This document shows, in pieces, positions 1 to 9,021 of a DNA stretch of 64,000 nt (its first letter is position 1; every line of letters begins with the position of its first letter). The notes beneath the pieces were generated by a model. That model did not search any database, was not told the DNA's origin, and was given only the letters and a program-made list of their open reading frames with translations. Source of the stretch: Paenibacillus pedocola (lineage in GTDB: Bacteria > Bacillota > Bacilli > Paenibacillales > Paenibacillaceae); the NCBI RefSeq assembly GCF_031599675.1, contig NZ_CP134223.1, positions 6,120,501-6,184,500 on the forward strand. The letters are read 5' to 3'. The translations under genes were made by a program, and so were the position numbers.

Positions 1-1920
1 GGTGCTTTGCACAAGCGTGGGGACCTCCGGATATTTCTCAGTAAACAGCGCATATACATTCTGCAGATAAGCATAGGAAGGGAAAAACACAAGATAGTTG
101 CCTTTACGGGCTGTCATTCCCTTCAGCGCATCACAGAGCGGGAACAGGGAATCCTCCCGGTCTCGGTATCGCGTGGATACCGGAAGCACGGATACCTGCC
201 ATTGTTCCTTATGAAAAGGCGAAGGAACCATCAGGCTGTAATCCTCCTCCCGCGCCCCCAGCATGTCCCTGTAATACGAGAGGGGGGACAGCGTTGCCGA
301 GAACAGAATCTGGCTGCGGAAGCTTTTGCCCATTTGCTGCAGCAGGTAGGAAGGATCCAGATTGAACAGCTTCAGATAGACATCCCCGCGCTGAACCTCG
401 GCATAGGTAATATACCGCTCATCGTAGATTTTAAAAGTACGCAGCATGCCCTGTACCGCATAATACGTATCCAGCAGCCCGTCTCCGTCCCCGTCTTCCC
501 CGGATGGTGCAAGAAGCGGCAGAGAGGGGGACAGCAGCTGAGCCTCCGCTTCGAGGGCAAAGGCCTCCAGTAAGGGGGGAAGCTCCTCCGGATAATTGCC
601 CCATTCCCCCTCGCCTGTTTCACTGCAGCTTTTGCGCAAAGCAATAAAGAAGGCATTGACTGCTTTGGCTGCTGTGCTGAGGGCTTTATTGCCCGATTTA
701 TACTGCCGCTGCAGCGCAAGAAACGGCGCCTTGGACAGGCTTGCCGAATACATTTCACGGCCGCGGTCTACCAGATTATGCGCTTCATCCACCAGCAGGA
801 CTGTTTTCTTCTTCCGTTCCTCCGGCAGCCGCTTAAGGCTGATCCTGGGATCATAGATATAGTTGTAATCACAAATGACCGCATCGCAGGCATAGGCGGC
901 ATCGAGCGAGAACTCGAACGGGCAGATTTCATGCTTCCTGGCATACGAGGCAATAACCTCCTGTGTCATCAGGGTCTCATGCTCAAGCATATCCAGCAGC
1001 GCCGTATTAATCCGGTCATAATAACCTTCTCTATAGGGGCAGAATTCCTTGCTGCAGAGGCCTTCCTCTCGGAAGCAGGCCTTGTCCTTGGCTGTAAGTG
1101 TAATGGCATGCAGATGCAGTCCCTGATCGACCAGCATAGCTATCGCCGCTTGGGCAGCCAGCCGGTTCACCGTCTTGGCCGTCAGATAGAACAGCCCGGC
1201 AGCTTTGCCTTCCCCCAGCGCTTTCAGTGCCGGAAAGAGCGTAGACATGGTTTTGCCGATGCCCGTCGGTGCCTGTGCAAACAGATTGACGCCGTCCGAA
1301 ACCGACTTATAAACTGCAGCAGCGAAATGCCGCTGTCCCTCCCGGTAAGCGGGAAAAGGAAACGACAACTGCCGGATGCTGATGTCCTTCTTGTTCCCGT
1401 GGCGGACCATCAGCTCTGCATAAGGAGCGTACTTGGCAACTGTATCCGCAGCGAAGGCGCCCAGTTCCTCCCGCGTAACATTCCTGTACAGGCTCTGCTG
1501 CTCCTCACCGCCGCGCCGGACGTAGGTAAGCTTCACTTCTATACCGGCTAGCTCCTGCTCAAGACAAATCATGTAGGCATACATAAGCGCCTGCGCCCAG
1601 TGAACATCCCGTCCTGCGAAATCCGGCTCCAGCAGCTCGGCCGTAGATTTAATCTCTTCCACCGTAACGGTCCCATTCTCTCCGGTTAACAGGCCGTCAC
1701 ACCGTCCATCGATGACGAATAGAAGCCCTTCATGAGGAATCTCCGTCTTGAGGTAGACCTCCTTGCGGTCACCTTCCTTATATTGCTTTTGGATATGCTG
1801 ATGAATACGTGTCCCCTCTGCCATTGCCGCACCGCTGCGGAATCCCGGCTCCAGGCTGCCGCTGCTGAACACATATTCCACCAAAGTCCTTACCGAAAGG
1901 GAAAACACCGCGTATTCCAT
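1..1920 (-). CDS. RecB-like nuclease / DinG-type (XPD) Fe-S helicase, 3' end outside window
   Basis: The reading frame stays open for 640 codons from an ATG at 1920 to the window edge, so the C-terminus is missing. An AAAGGAGGT ribosome-binding site lies 11 nt upstream of the ATG. Residues 1-130 carry RecB-family PD-(D/E)XK motifs: GTRIH near 36-40, D75 in a G-x-x-D context, EIK at 89-91 and a QALMYA-like motif at 110. The helicase part follows with Walker A (APTGIGKT near 217-224), four cysteines placed like an XPD/DinG iron-sulfur cluster (C282, C289, C294, C333) and a DEAH box near 378. Known members of COG1199 are 5'-3' DNA helicases; coupling to a nuclease suggests a repair or nucleic-acid processing role, which is inference. 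The nearest-family alternative is a DinG paralogue. Confidence 0.9.
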   Translation of the reverse strand, partial: MEYAVFSLSVRTLVEYVFSSGSLEPGFRSGAAMAEGTRIHQHIQKQYKEGDRKEVYLKTEIPHEGLLFVIDGRCDGLLTGENGTVTVEEIKSTAELLEPDFAGRDVHWAQALMYAYMICLEQELAGIEVKLTYVRRGGEEQQSLYRNVTREELGAFAADTVAKYAPYAELMVRHGNKKDISIRQLSFPFPAYREGQRHFAAAVYKSVSDGVNLFAQAPTGIGKTMSTLFPALKALGEGKAAGLFYLTAKTVNRLAAQAAIAMLVDQGLHLHAITLTAKDKACFREEGLCSKEFCPYREGYYDRINTALLDMLEHETLMTQEVIASYARKHEICPFEFSLDAAYACDAVICDYNYIYDPRISLKRLPEERKKKTVLLVDEAHNLVDRGREMYSASLSKAPFLALQRQYKSGNKALSTAAKAVNAFFIALRKSCSETGEGEWGNYPEELPPLLEAFALEAEAQLLSPSLPLLAPSGEDGDGDGLLDTYYAVQGMLRTFKIYDERYITYAEVQRGDVYLKLFNLDPSYLLQQMGKSFRSQILFSATLSPLSYYRDMLGAREEDYSLMVPSPFHKEQWQVSVLPVSTRYRDREDSLFPLCDALKGMTARKGNYLVFFPSYAYLQNVYALFTEKYPEVPTLVQST

Positions 1921-2015
1921 ATATAGAGTCCACCTCCTTTATCCGCCTTGCCCTTTTTGGCGCAGGCAGTCATTTTCGTGCTTTTTTCCCTGTATACCCT
2001 CATTTGAGTACGATA

Positions 2016-2032
2016 ATCTCTGCTGCAGAGAT
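2016..2032. repeat. 17-bp palindrome between helicase and ltaS-family gene
   Basis: Two 8-bp arms, ATCTCTGC and GCAGAGAT, flank a single central T. It sits in the divergent intergenic region 1921-2201, about 50 bp upstream of the -35 box of the + strand promoter and about 96 bp upstream of the helicase start. It could be a transcription-factor operator. It does not match the Gram-positive LexA box (CGAAC-N4-GTTCG). Confidence 0.4.
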
Positions 2033-2082
2033 GCGCATCTGATCTTACGCATTCCACGGGGCTTATACGGCATTTCTGTTTT

Positions 2083-2111
2083 TTGACATTCAACGGCCAG
2101 CGCTGCATAAT
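2083..2111 (+). promoter_or_regulatory. sigma-A promoter of the LTA synthase gene
   Basis: TTGACA at 2083-2088 and CATAAT at 2106-2111 are separated by 17 nt, close to the sigma-A consensus. Transcription would begin near 2118, leaving a leader of about 85 nt before the GTG at 2202. Confidence 0.65.
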
Positions 2112-2201
2112 AAGTTCTATTAATATGGAATTTTCTTGTCTTTACGCTGCATCCTCCCAGCCGGGAAGCGGCGTTTCATCCCGCAGAAAGAAGGCGAAGC
2201 T

Positions 2202-4073
2202 GTGTCATCTTTAACAATTAGACGGTGGTTGGTCAAACCATTCATCTTTTTCACGATCATCTTTATCCTCAAAAGTTTCCTGGCCTGGGGCGTTATTTTC
2301 GGCGATTTGCTGTCCTGGAAATCTATAATTACTGAAATCCCTTTTGTCTGGGCCCTTTTTTGTCTCATTGAGGCCTTCGCCTCCAAACGGAAGCTCGGGT
2401 ATTACATGCTGGTGAACCTGCTAGTTACCGCTATCTTTTTTGCAGCCATTATGTATTTCAAATATTATGGTGTCATTGTCACATACCATGCAGCCGAGCA
2501 GGTGAATCAGGTCACTGCTGTGCGCAACAGTGTATTTTCATTAATGGACCCGTATTATCTGCTGATTTTTGCCGATATCATTATTCTTGGGGCGTACTTC
2601 TTCTTTAATAAAAAAGGCCGAGATTATAAGAAGGAAAACATCAACCGCCGCACCGGAACCTCAAAGTTCTCATACAGCCTGCTGTTTGCAGTGTCATTCG
2701 GACTGTGCCTGTTCAACATTCTGCCCAATAAGGCCAGCATGAATGAAATCAAGAAAGCCCAGGAAATGGGTCTCCTCAATTATGAGGCTTATACCATTTT
2801 TGCTCAAGACAAACCGGAACTGGTGAAGGCCAGCGAGATTACCCAGGATGTTATTAACCAGGTGAAGGGCATCGACACGGCTGCGGTCTCCCCGTTCCAG
2901 GGTACGGCCAAAGGCAAGAACCTGATTATCATCCAGCTGGAGTCGTTCCAGAGCTTTTTGCTGGGGCTTACGATCGACGGCAAGGAAATTACACCGAACC
3001 TGAACAGTCTGATGAAAGACAGCCTGTATTTCCCTAACTTCTATCAGATGGTAGGCCAGGGGAATACATCAGATGCTGAATTTGTAGTCAACTCTTCCTT
3101 CTATATTCCGCCGCAAGGTGCGGCAACGATGTCTTATGTAGATAAAGAGCTGCCGAGTCTGCCCCGCCTGCTGCAGGCAAACGGTTATCAGACAGCAACC
3201 TTCCATACAAATGATGTGGAGTTCTGGAACCGCGGCGAACTATACAGCGCGCTGGGCTGGGAGCATTATTATGACCATAAGTTCTTCGGTGATGAGGATA
3301 CCTTCTTCTTCGGGGCATCCGATGAAGTGCTCTACCGCAAAACGGCCGATCAGCTCAAAGAAATGGAAGGGGACGGCAAGCCGTTCTACGCTCAAGTGAT
3401 TTCGATGTCTGCCCATCATCCGTTTACGATTCCTGCAGAGAAATACCAGATGAAGCTGCCGGAGCGTTATGAAGGCACTTTTGTCGGTGACTATGTCCGG
3501 TCCCAGAATTATGCTGACTATGCCTTTGGACAATTTGTTGAAGAGCTCAAAGCAAACGGCCTCTGGGACAACAGTCTGATCATGGTATATGGAGACCATA
3601 TGGGGCTGCCGATTTATTCGCTGGATCATGACGATAAGGAATTAATGGAGGAAATATACGGGCATGAATACGGGTATGCCGACATGCTTAACATTCCGCT
3701 CATTATCCATGAACAGGGCAGCCTTGCGCCACAGACACTCGAACAGGTCGGCGGTGAAGTCGATATTATGCCGACAGCAGCCAGCCTGCTGGGTGTACCC
3801 ATGGCTGACACTATTCATTTTGGCCAGGACATCACCGCCCAGACATACAATCTGCTGCCGCAGCGTTACTACCTGCCAACCGGGTCCTTTATCGCCAGTT
3901 CCGCATTGCTCATTCCCGGCAACAGCTTTGAGGACAATACGCAGTACACCCTTGCAGCCGGAGGGAAATCCCCTGCCGGAACCGAAGATGAATACACCCG
4001 TGCGCTGAGATTACGCCAGCTGTCGGACAGCTATGTTACGCAGCTGCCGGACAAAGCGCCGGACAAAGAATAA
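2202..4073 (+). CDS. ltaS: Lipoteichoic acid synthase family membrane sulfatase
   Basis: This is a membrane-anchored glycerophosphate transferase of the LtaS/YfnI/YqgS family, which builds the polyglycerolphosphate chain of lipoteichoic acid on the outer face of the membrane. The N-terminal ~180 residues contain about five hydrophobic segments; the rest is an extracellular sulfatase-fold domain. The LtaS catalytic Thr is visible in GNTSDAEF (about T289) and metal ligands in IIIQLESF (about E247) and YGDH. I prefer the GTG at 2202 (623 aa) because AAGGCG lies just upstream and a promoter start near 2118 fits; an upstream TTG at 2136 has no clear ribosome-binding site. Several LtaS paralogues often coexist in one genome, so it could be a YqgS/YfnI-like or primase-type member. 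Confidence 0.88.
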   Translation: MSSLTIRRWLVKPFIFFTIIFILKSFLAWGVIFGDLLSWKSIITEIPFVWALFCLIEAFASKRKLGYYMLVNLLVTAIFFAAIMYFKYYGVIVTYHAAEQVNQVTAVRNSVFSLMDPYYLLIFADIIILGAYFFFNKKGRDYKKENINRRTGTSKFSYSLLFAVSFGLCLFNILPNKASMNEIKKAQEMGLLNYEAYTIFAQDKPELVKASEITQDVINQVKGIDTAAVSPFQGTAKGKNLIIIQLESFQSFLLGLTIDGKEITPNLNSLMKDSLYFPNFYQMVGQGNTSDAEFVVNSSFYIPPQGAATMSYVDKELPSLPRLLQANGYQTATFHTNDVEFWNRGELYSALGWEHYYDHKFFGDEDTFFFGASDEVLYRKTADQLKEMEGDGKPFYAQVISMSAHHPFTIPAEKYQMKLPERYEGTFVGDYVRSQNYADYAFGQFVEELKANGLWDNSLIMVYGDHMGLPIYSLDHDDKELMEEIYGHEYGYADMLNIPLIIHEQGSLAPQTLEQVGGEVDIMPTAASLLGVPMADTIHFGQDITAQTYNLLPQRYYLPTGSFIASSALLIPGNSFEDNTQYTLAAGGKSPAGTEDEYTRALRLRQLSDSYVTQLPDKAPDKE

Positions 4074-4090
4074 GCTCAGGTACTAATTAC

Positions 4091-4130
4091 ACAAACAGCC
4101 ACGCTCCATTGTTGGAGCGTGGCTGTTTGT
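4091..4130. terminator. Bidirectional terminator between ltaS and marR-like gene
   Basis: An 18-bp perfect stem with a 4-nt loop lies between two convergent genes. The arms begin ACAAACAGCC and end GGCTGTTTGT, so each strand ends in a short T-containing run. Confidence 0.85.
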
Positions 4131-4155
4131 CGTTTCAACGGTATAAGCCGGCCGG

Positions 4156-4587
4156 TTATCGTTCCTGCTTCTCCAGCAGCATGTAATATTCGGCAAAATT
4201 CTTCAGTTCCTCCGGCTTCAAAATCGATAAGTGTTCGGTCAACAGAAGCAGCGACCGGTATTGTGCTTCTTTGAGCAGTTCCTCACCCTTCGTGGTAAGC
4301 GTCACACTGACGGCTCGGCGGTCATTCTCATCCGGAACACGGGCGGTAAGCTCCAGCAGCTCCAGACGGTCCAGCATGACGGTAACCGCGCTCGATTTCA
4401 CCTCCAGCTTCTCGGCAAGCTGGATGACCCTCGCCTGCTTCTCTTGTGCAATGATATGCAGCAGGTGGAACTGCGGAACAGTAAGGCCCATTTCTTTATG
4501 CAAAGACATCTGTGATGTAATTCTGCGTTGTACTCTCCACATGGATAATCCCAAGGATTCTACCAACGGATCAATTTGCTGCGGCAT
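4156..4587 (-). CDS. MarR family transcriptional regulator
   Basis: A 143-residue winged-helix DNA-binding protein. The MarR core is visible as a recognition helix region (KLEVKSSAVTVMLDRLE) followed by the wing (DENDRRAVSVTLTTKGEELL). MarR proteins bind DNA as dimers and respond to small phenolic or oxidative signals; the target here is unknown. The ATG at 4587 is preferred because GGGAG sits 8 nt upstream; a GTG at 4596 would add three residues but has its purine run too close. The gene is divergent from the chemoreceptor gene, so it may control itself or that neighbour. Confidence 0.9.
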   Translation of the reverse strand: MPQQIDPLVESLGLSMWRVQRRITSQMSLHKEMGLTVPQFHLLHIIAQEKQARVIQLAEKLEVKSSAVTVMLDRLELLELTARVPDENDRRAVSVTLTTKGEELLKEAQYRSLLLLTEHLSILKPEELKNFAEYYMLLEKQER

Positions 4588-4706
4588 TCCTTTCACTCCC
4601 AGTCCGTTTGTCCTGCATCTAGCGTATCATTTTTACAGGTTATGATTCAATGCTTTTTGTCTTTGGTATGACAAGTATCATTGCAAGGCTGCTTTTTTCA
4701 GACAAA

Positions 4707-4764
4707 TTCGTCCTTTTTCGACACAAAAAAACTACATTCTCTGGACCCAGCGATGCGCTATAAT
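4707..4764 (+). promoter_or_regulatory. Possible Spo0A boxes and -10 element upstream of chemoreceptor
   Basis: TTCGACA at 4717-4723 is the exact reverse complement of the Spo0A box core TGTCGAA; a degenerate copy (TTCGTCC) lies 10 bp earlier at 4707-4713. A TATAAT sits at 4759-4764 without a good -35 at 17 nt, as might be expected for an activator- or alternative-sigma-dependent promoter. The Spo0A assignment is inference. Confidence 0.35.
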
Positions 4765-4825
4765 CTTAGCAGTGATAGCAATTATCACATAAAATTAACT
4801 ATAGTCAGGGTTGGTGGTGCTAAAA

Positions 4826-6520
4826 ATGAAATTGGCAACAAAATTAACTTGGATGATGCTCATTGTATTACTTCTTGTCGGATCATCCATCGGGTTCTTC
4901 GGATACCGCGCTGCGTACAATCAATTAGATGAAGCCGCGGGTATTGAATTGGTAGGCTGCGCCAATATCACAACCGGCCTCGTTGACCCCGTTGACATAG
5001 CGGCTCTTGCCGCAGGAGACAACAGTAAACTTTCCGCCATCGAGGATCGTATTGGCTGGATTAATGCGCATAAACCGATTTTCAAGGAAGCATTCATCCT
5101 CTCCCTGGACGGCAAAGTTCTTGCCGCAGATGCTAATTTCAAAAAGAGGGGATATAAAGCAGGAGACTCCTTTTATTTTTCACAAAAAGATAAAGATATG
5201 ATTACTACCATGAAGCATTCCGCATACTCCGAAGTTTATACATATCAAGGTACCTCTCTTAAAACCGGTTACGGCCCCATCTATCAGGATCACGACCCAA
5301 CCAAACCTATCATTGCACTCATGGCTATCAATTTCGACGGTTCCCTGATTCAGGAACGGACACAGGATATCATTGTTCAGCCCTTCATTATCGGTATATC
5401 TATTCTGGCCGTAGCGATCCTTGCAGCATACCTGTTCATCCGCCGCCTGGTAAGTCCGCTGACTAAGCTCTCCAGTTCCGTAAACACCGTAGCTAAGGGT
5501 GATCTTTCCCATGATCCGCTCCTGTTTGACAGCAAGGACGAAATTGGCACACTGGCCCGTGATTTCAATGAGATGACGACGAGCCTGCGCACTCTTATCA
5601 CTCAGGTCAATGATACTTCCATGCTGGTGGCCTCTTCCTCACAGGAGCTGTCCGCCAGTGCACAGGAGACGAACCGCGCCGGTGAACACAGCGTCAATGT
5701 AACCCTCGAATTAGCCGACGGGGCTCATACCCAGCTGCGAAATTTGGAGGGAAGCTACCGGTCGGTTCAGGAGATGTCCCGGTTCATCACTGAGATCGCC
5801 AATAATGCCGACAGCGCAATGAATACGGCTGCCAGCAATGCCCTTAAGGCCCGTACAGGCCGGGAATCTATGGATTCCACCACCTCTCAGATGCAGGTTG
5901 TTAGCGACAGCATTACTGACCTGTCTGAAATCATCGAATCCCTCGGCAGTCACTCCAAGGAGATCGAGAACATTGTGGGCACGATCGCCGGCATTGCGGA
6001 AGAGACGAATCTATTGTCTCTGAACGCAGCCATCGAAGCTGCCCGTGCCGGAGAAGAAGGCCGCGGCTTCGCCGTAGTTGCCGGATCAGTACGCAAGCTG
6101 GCAGAACGCTCCGCCCAATCCGCCGGCCAGATCGGCCAATTGGTCAGCCTGATTGTCACCCAAATGGACAAGGCCGGAGAGACGATGAAACGGTCTACCG
6201 GTGAAATGGTGGAAGGCCGAGAAATGATTATGGCCGCCGGACAGTCATTCTCCGAGATTGAACACTCCGTATCGGATATGTCCTCGCAGAGCCGGCAGAT
6301 CTCGGAAACCGTACGCGAGCTGGCGCTGATCTCCGAGGGACTCGTAGAAGCGATCCAGAGCATTGTGGCCGTCTCCAACCAGACCGCCGAGGGTGCAGAG
6401 ACATTGTCCGCCTCCTCGCAGGAACAGCTTGCCGCGATGCAGGAAGTGGAATCCTCCGCAGCCTTTCTCTCTTCGCTTGCGGAGAAGCTGCAGGTACTTG
6501 TCGAGAACTTTAAAATTTAG
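4826..6520 (+). CDS. Methyl-accepting chemotaxis protein
   Basis: A 564-residue transmembrane chemoreceptor. Helix 1 lies at about residues 7-28, an extracellular sensing region of about 150 residues follows, then a second membrane segment (about 183-205), a HAMP linker and a long coiled-coil signalling domain. The hairpin tip is recognisable (EETNLLSLNAAIEAARAGE), which couples to CheA/CheW. The tip continues as VVAGSVRKLAE, where an acidic residue is usual in place of the Ser. ATG 4826 is chosen because GGTGG is 7-8 nt upstream; the track-style upstream TTG/GTG codons overlap that site. The ligand cannot be told from sequence. Confidence 0.93.
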   Translation: MKLATKLTWMMLIVLLLVGSSIGFFGYRAAYNQLDEAAGIELVGCANITTGLVDPVDIAALAAGDNSKLSAIEDRIGWINAHKPIFKEAFILSLDGKVLAADANFKKRGYKAGDSFYFSQKDKDMITTMKHSAYSEVYTYQGTSLKTGYGPIYQDHDPTKPIIALMAINFDGSLIQERTQDIIVQPFIIGISILAVAILAAYLFIRRLVSPLTKLSSSVNTVAKGDLSHDPLLFDSKDEIGTLARDFNEMTTSLRTLITQVNDTSMLVASSSQELSASAQETNRAGEHSVNVTLELADGAHTQLRNLEGSYRSVQEMSRFITEIANNADSAMNTAASNALKARTGRESMDSTTSQMQVVSDSITDLSEIIESLGSHSKEIENIVGTIAGIAEETNLLSLNAAIEAARAGEEGRGFAVVAGSVRKLAERSAQSAGQIGQLVSLIVTQMDKAGETMKRSTGEMVEGREMIMAAGQSFSEIEHSVSDMSSQSRQISETVRELALISEGLVEAIQSIVAVSNQTAEGAETLSASSQEQLAAMQEVESSAAFLSSLAEKLQVLVENFKI

Positions 6521-6526
6521 GATTTG

Positions 6527-6741
6527 TTAAAGGAAATCTTAATGAAAATGACCTTGGTTGAGGTTAAAGCCGCCGCTGCGGGGAATGTTTGGACTTCCGG
6601 CCGCTGTTATGTTTGGATTTCCTGAATAAAACCGCTGGACGCGGTAGAAATCCAAACATAAAGGCGTACGCTAACGCTCCTACAGTTCCAAACTTCCCCT
6701 CCGCCGCTACCACCTCAACATTTCATTTCAATTGCCTTTAA
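6527..6741. repeat. 215-bp imperfect palindrome, MITE-like element
   Basis: The outer ends are TTAAAGG and CCTTTAA. Moving inward, GTTGAGGT pairs with ACCTCAAC, a G/C-rich block around GCGGGGAA pairs with TTCCCCTCCGC, a perfect 13-bp pair (6609-6621 with 6647-6659, ATGTTTGGATTTC) follows, and the centre is ACCGC-tggac-GCGGT. No ORF of note lies inside. The whole segment can fold on itself as RNA or as single-stranded DNA. A 10-bp direct repeat TGCCTTTAAA occurs at 6733 and 6750. It lies between the chemoreceptor stop and its terminator. Confidence 0.65.
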
Positions 6742-6768
6742 AGAATCCCTGCCTTTAAAAGGGGGGAT

Positions 6769-6814
6769 GAAAAAAAGCAGCTAGTCCTCTTACCTCGGAC
6801 TTGGCTGCTTTTTT
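6769..6814 (+). terminator. Rho-independent terminator after chemoreceptor / MITE-like element
   Basis: AAAAAAGCAGCTAGTCC pairs with GGACTTGGCTGCTTTTTT across a 9-nt loop, with one mismatch and wobble. The T-run favours the + strand; the A-run on the other side makes it usable from both directions. Confidence 0.8.
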
Positions 6815-6833
6815 AGTGCTTGTAAACAACACA

Positions 6834-6870
6834 GCTGCCCCGCGCATGAATGGATCACACACGGGGCAGC
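6834..6870. other. Stem-loop with 9-bp GCTGCCCCG stem
   Basis: GCTGCCCCG and CGGGGCAGC flank a 19-nt loop. No T-run follows on either strand, so I call it a structured spacer rather than a terminator. Confidence 0.45.
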
Positions 6871-6885
6871 CTCAGATTAAAGATT

Positions 6886-6930
6886 AAAGGGACAGCTTGG
6901 AGGTGAATGATTCACCCCAAGCTGTCCCTT
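6886..6930 (-). terminator. Terminator of the MHYT-GGDEF-EAL gene
   Basis: A long hairpin pairs AAGGGACAGCTTGG with CCAAGCTGTCCCTT and has a second inner stem (GGTGAAT/ATTCACC). On the minus strand it is followed by a moderately T-rich stretch. It starts 44 nt past the stop codon of the upstream minus-strand gene. Confidence 0.7.
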
Positions 6931-6974
6931 ATACTAATGCCCAAAGACAAGAACAGGAATATTAATAGTCTAGT

Positions 6975-8792
6975 CTAAGCCGTGTTCTCAATAAACCACT
7001 GGCCCAGCTCATTCACCGGCATCGGACGGCCGTAATAGAAGCCCTGCATGACCCGGCAGCCCAATGACTGCAGCAGCTCGATCTGCTCCGGTGTCTCCAC
7101 GCCCTCGGCCACCACCTCCATATTGAGGTTGCTGGCTATAGCAATAATATTGCTGATAATCGCTTTTTTGGAGTGCATCTTACTCTTGCGGATGAAGACC
7201 TGATCAATCTTCAGCGTATTCACCGGAATCTCATCCAGATTGCCGAGTGACGAGAAGCCGGTACCAAAGTCATCCAGCGAGACTCGTACCCCAAGGGCCC
7301 GGAGTTTGGAGAGCTGGGCAACCGTCTCTTCCATATTGTTCATGGCGATTGATTCGGTGATCTCCAGCTCCAGGAAATGTGGCTCCAGCCCCGAGCGAAT
7401 GAGCGCCTCTTCCACTACATCATACAGGCTGCCGCCCTCAAACATCCGCGCCGACATGTTGATGGATACAGGCACGTTCGCTACCTCTGCCCGGTGCCAC
7501 AGCATATTCTGGCCGCATACTTCGTGCAGCATCCAGTACGTGATCGGCACAATCAGTCCCGTCTCCTCGGCAATCGGAATGAATTCCGCCGGCGAGATAA
7601 TTCCATGCTCCGGATGTCTCCAGCGCAGCAGTGCCTCAAGACCGACAGTAACATTCATGAGTGAATCCCACTTAGGCTGGTAGACTACCATAAATTCCGA
7701 ACGGGCGAGTGCCCTGCGCAGATCCTTCTCCAGTGACATCCGCCGCACTTGATGACGGTTCATCTCCTGGTCGAATACACTGAATTTATTCTTGCCGGAG
7801 TCCTTGGAGGTATACAGCGCCGTGTCAGCGGCTTTCATAAGCGCAGAACGGTCCGTTCCGTGCACCGGAGCCATGCTGATGCCGATGCTGGCCGTCACAT
7901 ACAGCTCGTTGCCCTCGACACTGTAGGATTTCTTAATCTCCCGCAGAATATGCTGTGCCGCCTCCTGGGCATCCTCTATACCGCAATCGGGCAGAGCAAT
8001 CAGAAATTCGTCGCCGCCGAGCCGGAAGACCTTGCCTTTCAGGGAGACACATTTTCTTAACCGGTCTGCGACCTCCTGCAGCAGCAAATCACCGACATCA
8101 TGCCCGAGCGTATCATTAATCGACTTAAAGCGATCCAGATCCACAAAAAACACCGCACCTGAATTCACCCCGAAAAACTCATCCTTGAAATAACGCTCCA
8201 GACCATGCCGGTTCGGCAGCTCTGTCAGCGGATCATTATAGGCCATAATTTCCAGCACATGACGGTCGAGGAAAACGGCCCCTCCGGAGATGGCGAGCAT
8301 AAACAGGGCAACCAGCGAAACTCCGGTCAGCAGGATAACATTCTCCATGGCAAATGGCTTTGTTCCAAGCCAGCTGTCAAGCTCCAAGCGGCTCGCTCTT
8401 AGGCTGATAAAGTGCATGCCTGTAACAGCGAAACCGATGAATAACGCGGAGCCAAGCTTCCAGAAATTAAAGTTCCCTTGTCCCCTGAATTTCCTGAATA
8501 AAAATATACCGACATAAGCTGCCAGCAGGGTGACGATTACGGAGATACCTTGGGCAACAGGATCGTAATGGAGATTGCCTTCTGTCTCCAGAGTGGAAAT
8601 GCCGGCATAGTGCATCGCCCAAAGCCCGGCCCCAAGCACAACTGCACCAGCTACAAGCCAGAACCTGCGGATTTTACGGTTGGAATGGGAAACCTGGGAA
8701 ATCAGGTTAAGCGCTGAATAAGCCGCTATTACAGCAAGTGCAAAAGATAGTAAAACAATCCATGTATTATAGTGGGTTCCCATCTGATCCAT
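6975..8792 (-). CDS. Membrane MHYT-GGDEF-EAL c-di-GMP enzyme
   Basis: A 605-residue protein with an N-terminal MHYT sensor of about seven membrane helices (WAMHYAGI and GMHFISL show two MHYT-like metal-binding motifs, and GTHYNTW a third), then GGDEF and EAL domains. The cyclase motif is intact (RLGGDEF) and lacks an obvious RxxD inhibitory site. The phosphodiesterase residues are present: GLEALLRW, ELEITES, DDFGTGFSSL, VAEGVE and MQGFYYG. MHYT domains are proposed to sense O2, CO or NO through copper. Start 8792 is chosen for the AGAGG 6 nt upstream; a GTG five codons earlier is the alternative. Net activity (synthesis or breakdown) is not predictable. Confidence 0.92.
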   Translation of the reverse strand: MDQMGTHYNTWIVLLSFALAVIAAYSALNLISQVSHSNRKIRRFWLVAGAVVLGAGLWAMHYAGISTLETEGNLHYDPVAQGISVIVTLLAAYVGIFLFRKFRGQGNFNFWKLGSALFIGFAVTGMHFISLRASRLELDSWLGTKPFAMENVILLTGVSLVALFMLAISGGAVFLDRHVLEIMAYNDPLTELPNRHGLERYFKDEFFGVNSGAVFFVDLDRFKSINDTLGHDVGDLLLQEVADRLRKCVSLKGKVFRLGGDEFLIALPDCGIEDAQEAAQHILREIKKSYSVEGNELYVTASIGISMAPVHGTDRSALMKAADTALYTSKDSGKNKFSVFDQEMNRHQVRRMSLEKDLRRALARSEFMVVYQPKWDSLMNVTVGLEALLRWRHPEHGIISPAEFIPIAEETGLIVPITYWMLHEVCGQNMLWHRAEVANVPVSINMSARMFEGGSLYDVVEEALIRSGLEPHFLELEITESIAMNNMEETVAQLSKLRALGVRVSLDDFGTGFSSLGNLDEIPVNTLKIDQVFIRKSKMHSKKAIISNIIAIASNLNMEVVAEGVETPEQIELLQSLGCRVMQGFYYGRPMPVNELGQWFIENTA

Positions 8793-9021
8793 AGTTGACC
8801 TCTTCACCGGTTATATTATCATTATCGCTGCAGCTCATTCTCAAGTATAAAAACCTATTTACGAATATCAGATAAATGGAAGAGTGTAGAAAGATTATAG
8901 AGTTCCATGAGAAGTGACTTTAGCTGTATTCTACCTTGTATTTGCTATACTGTCTAAGTAAATACTGGAACTTTGACCCTTTTTTTGCCGAAGGCAATAA
9001 TTGTCCATATTTGTCAAAGCC

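Noticed and set aside
7..1551. Long + strand ORFs opposite the helicase gene (about 188 and 257 codons)
   Set aside because: They run antisense to a frame with clear nuclease and helicase motifs, have no ribosome-binding site or recognisable domains, and their composition is that of a shadow frame.
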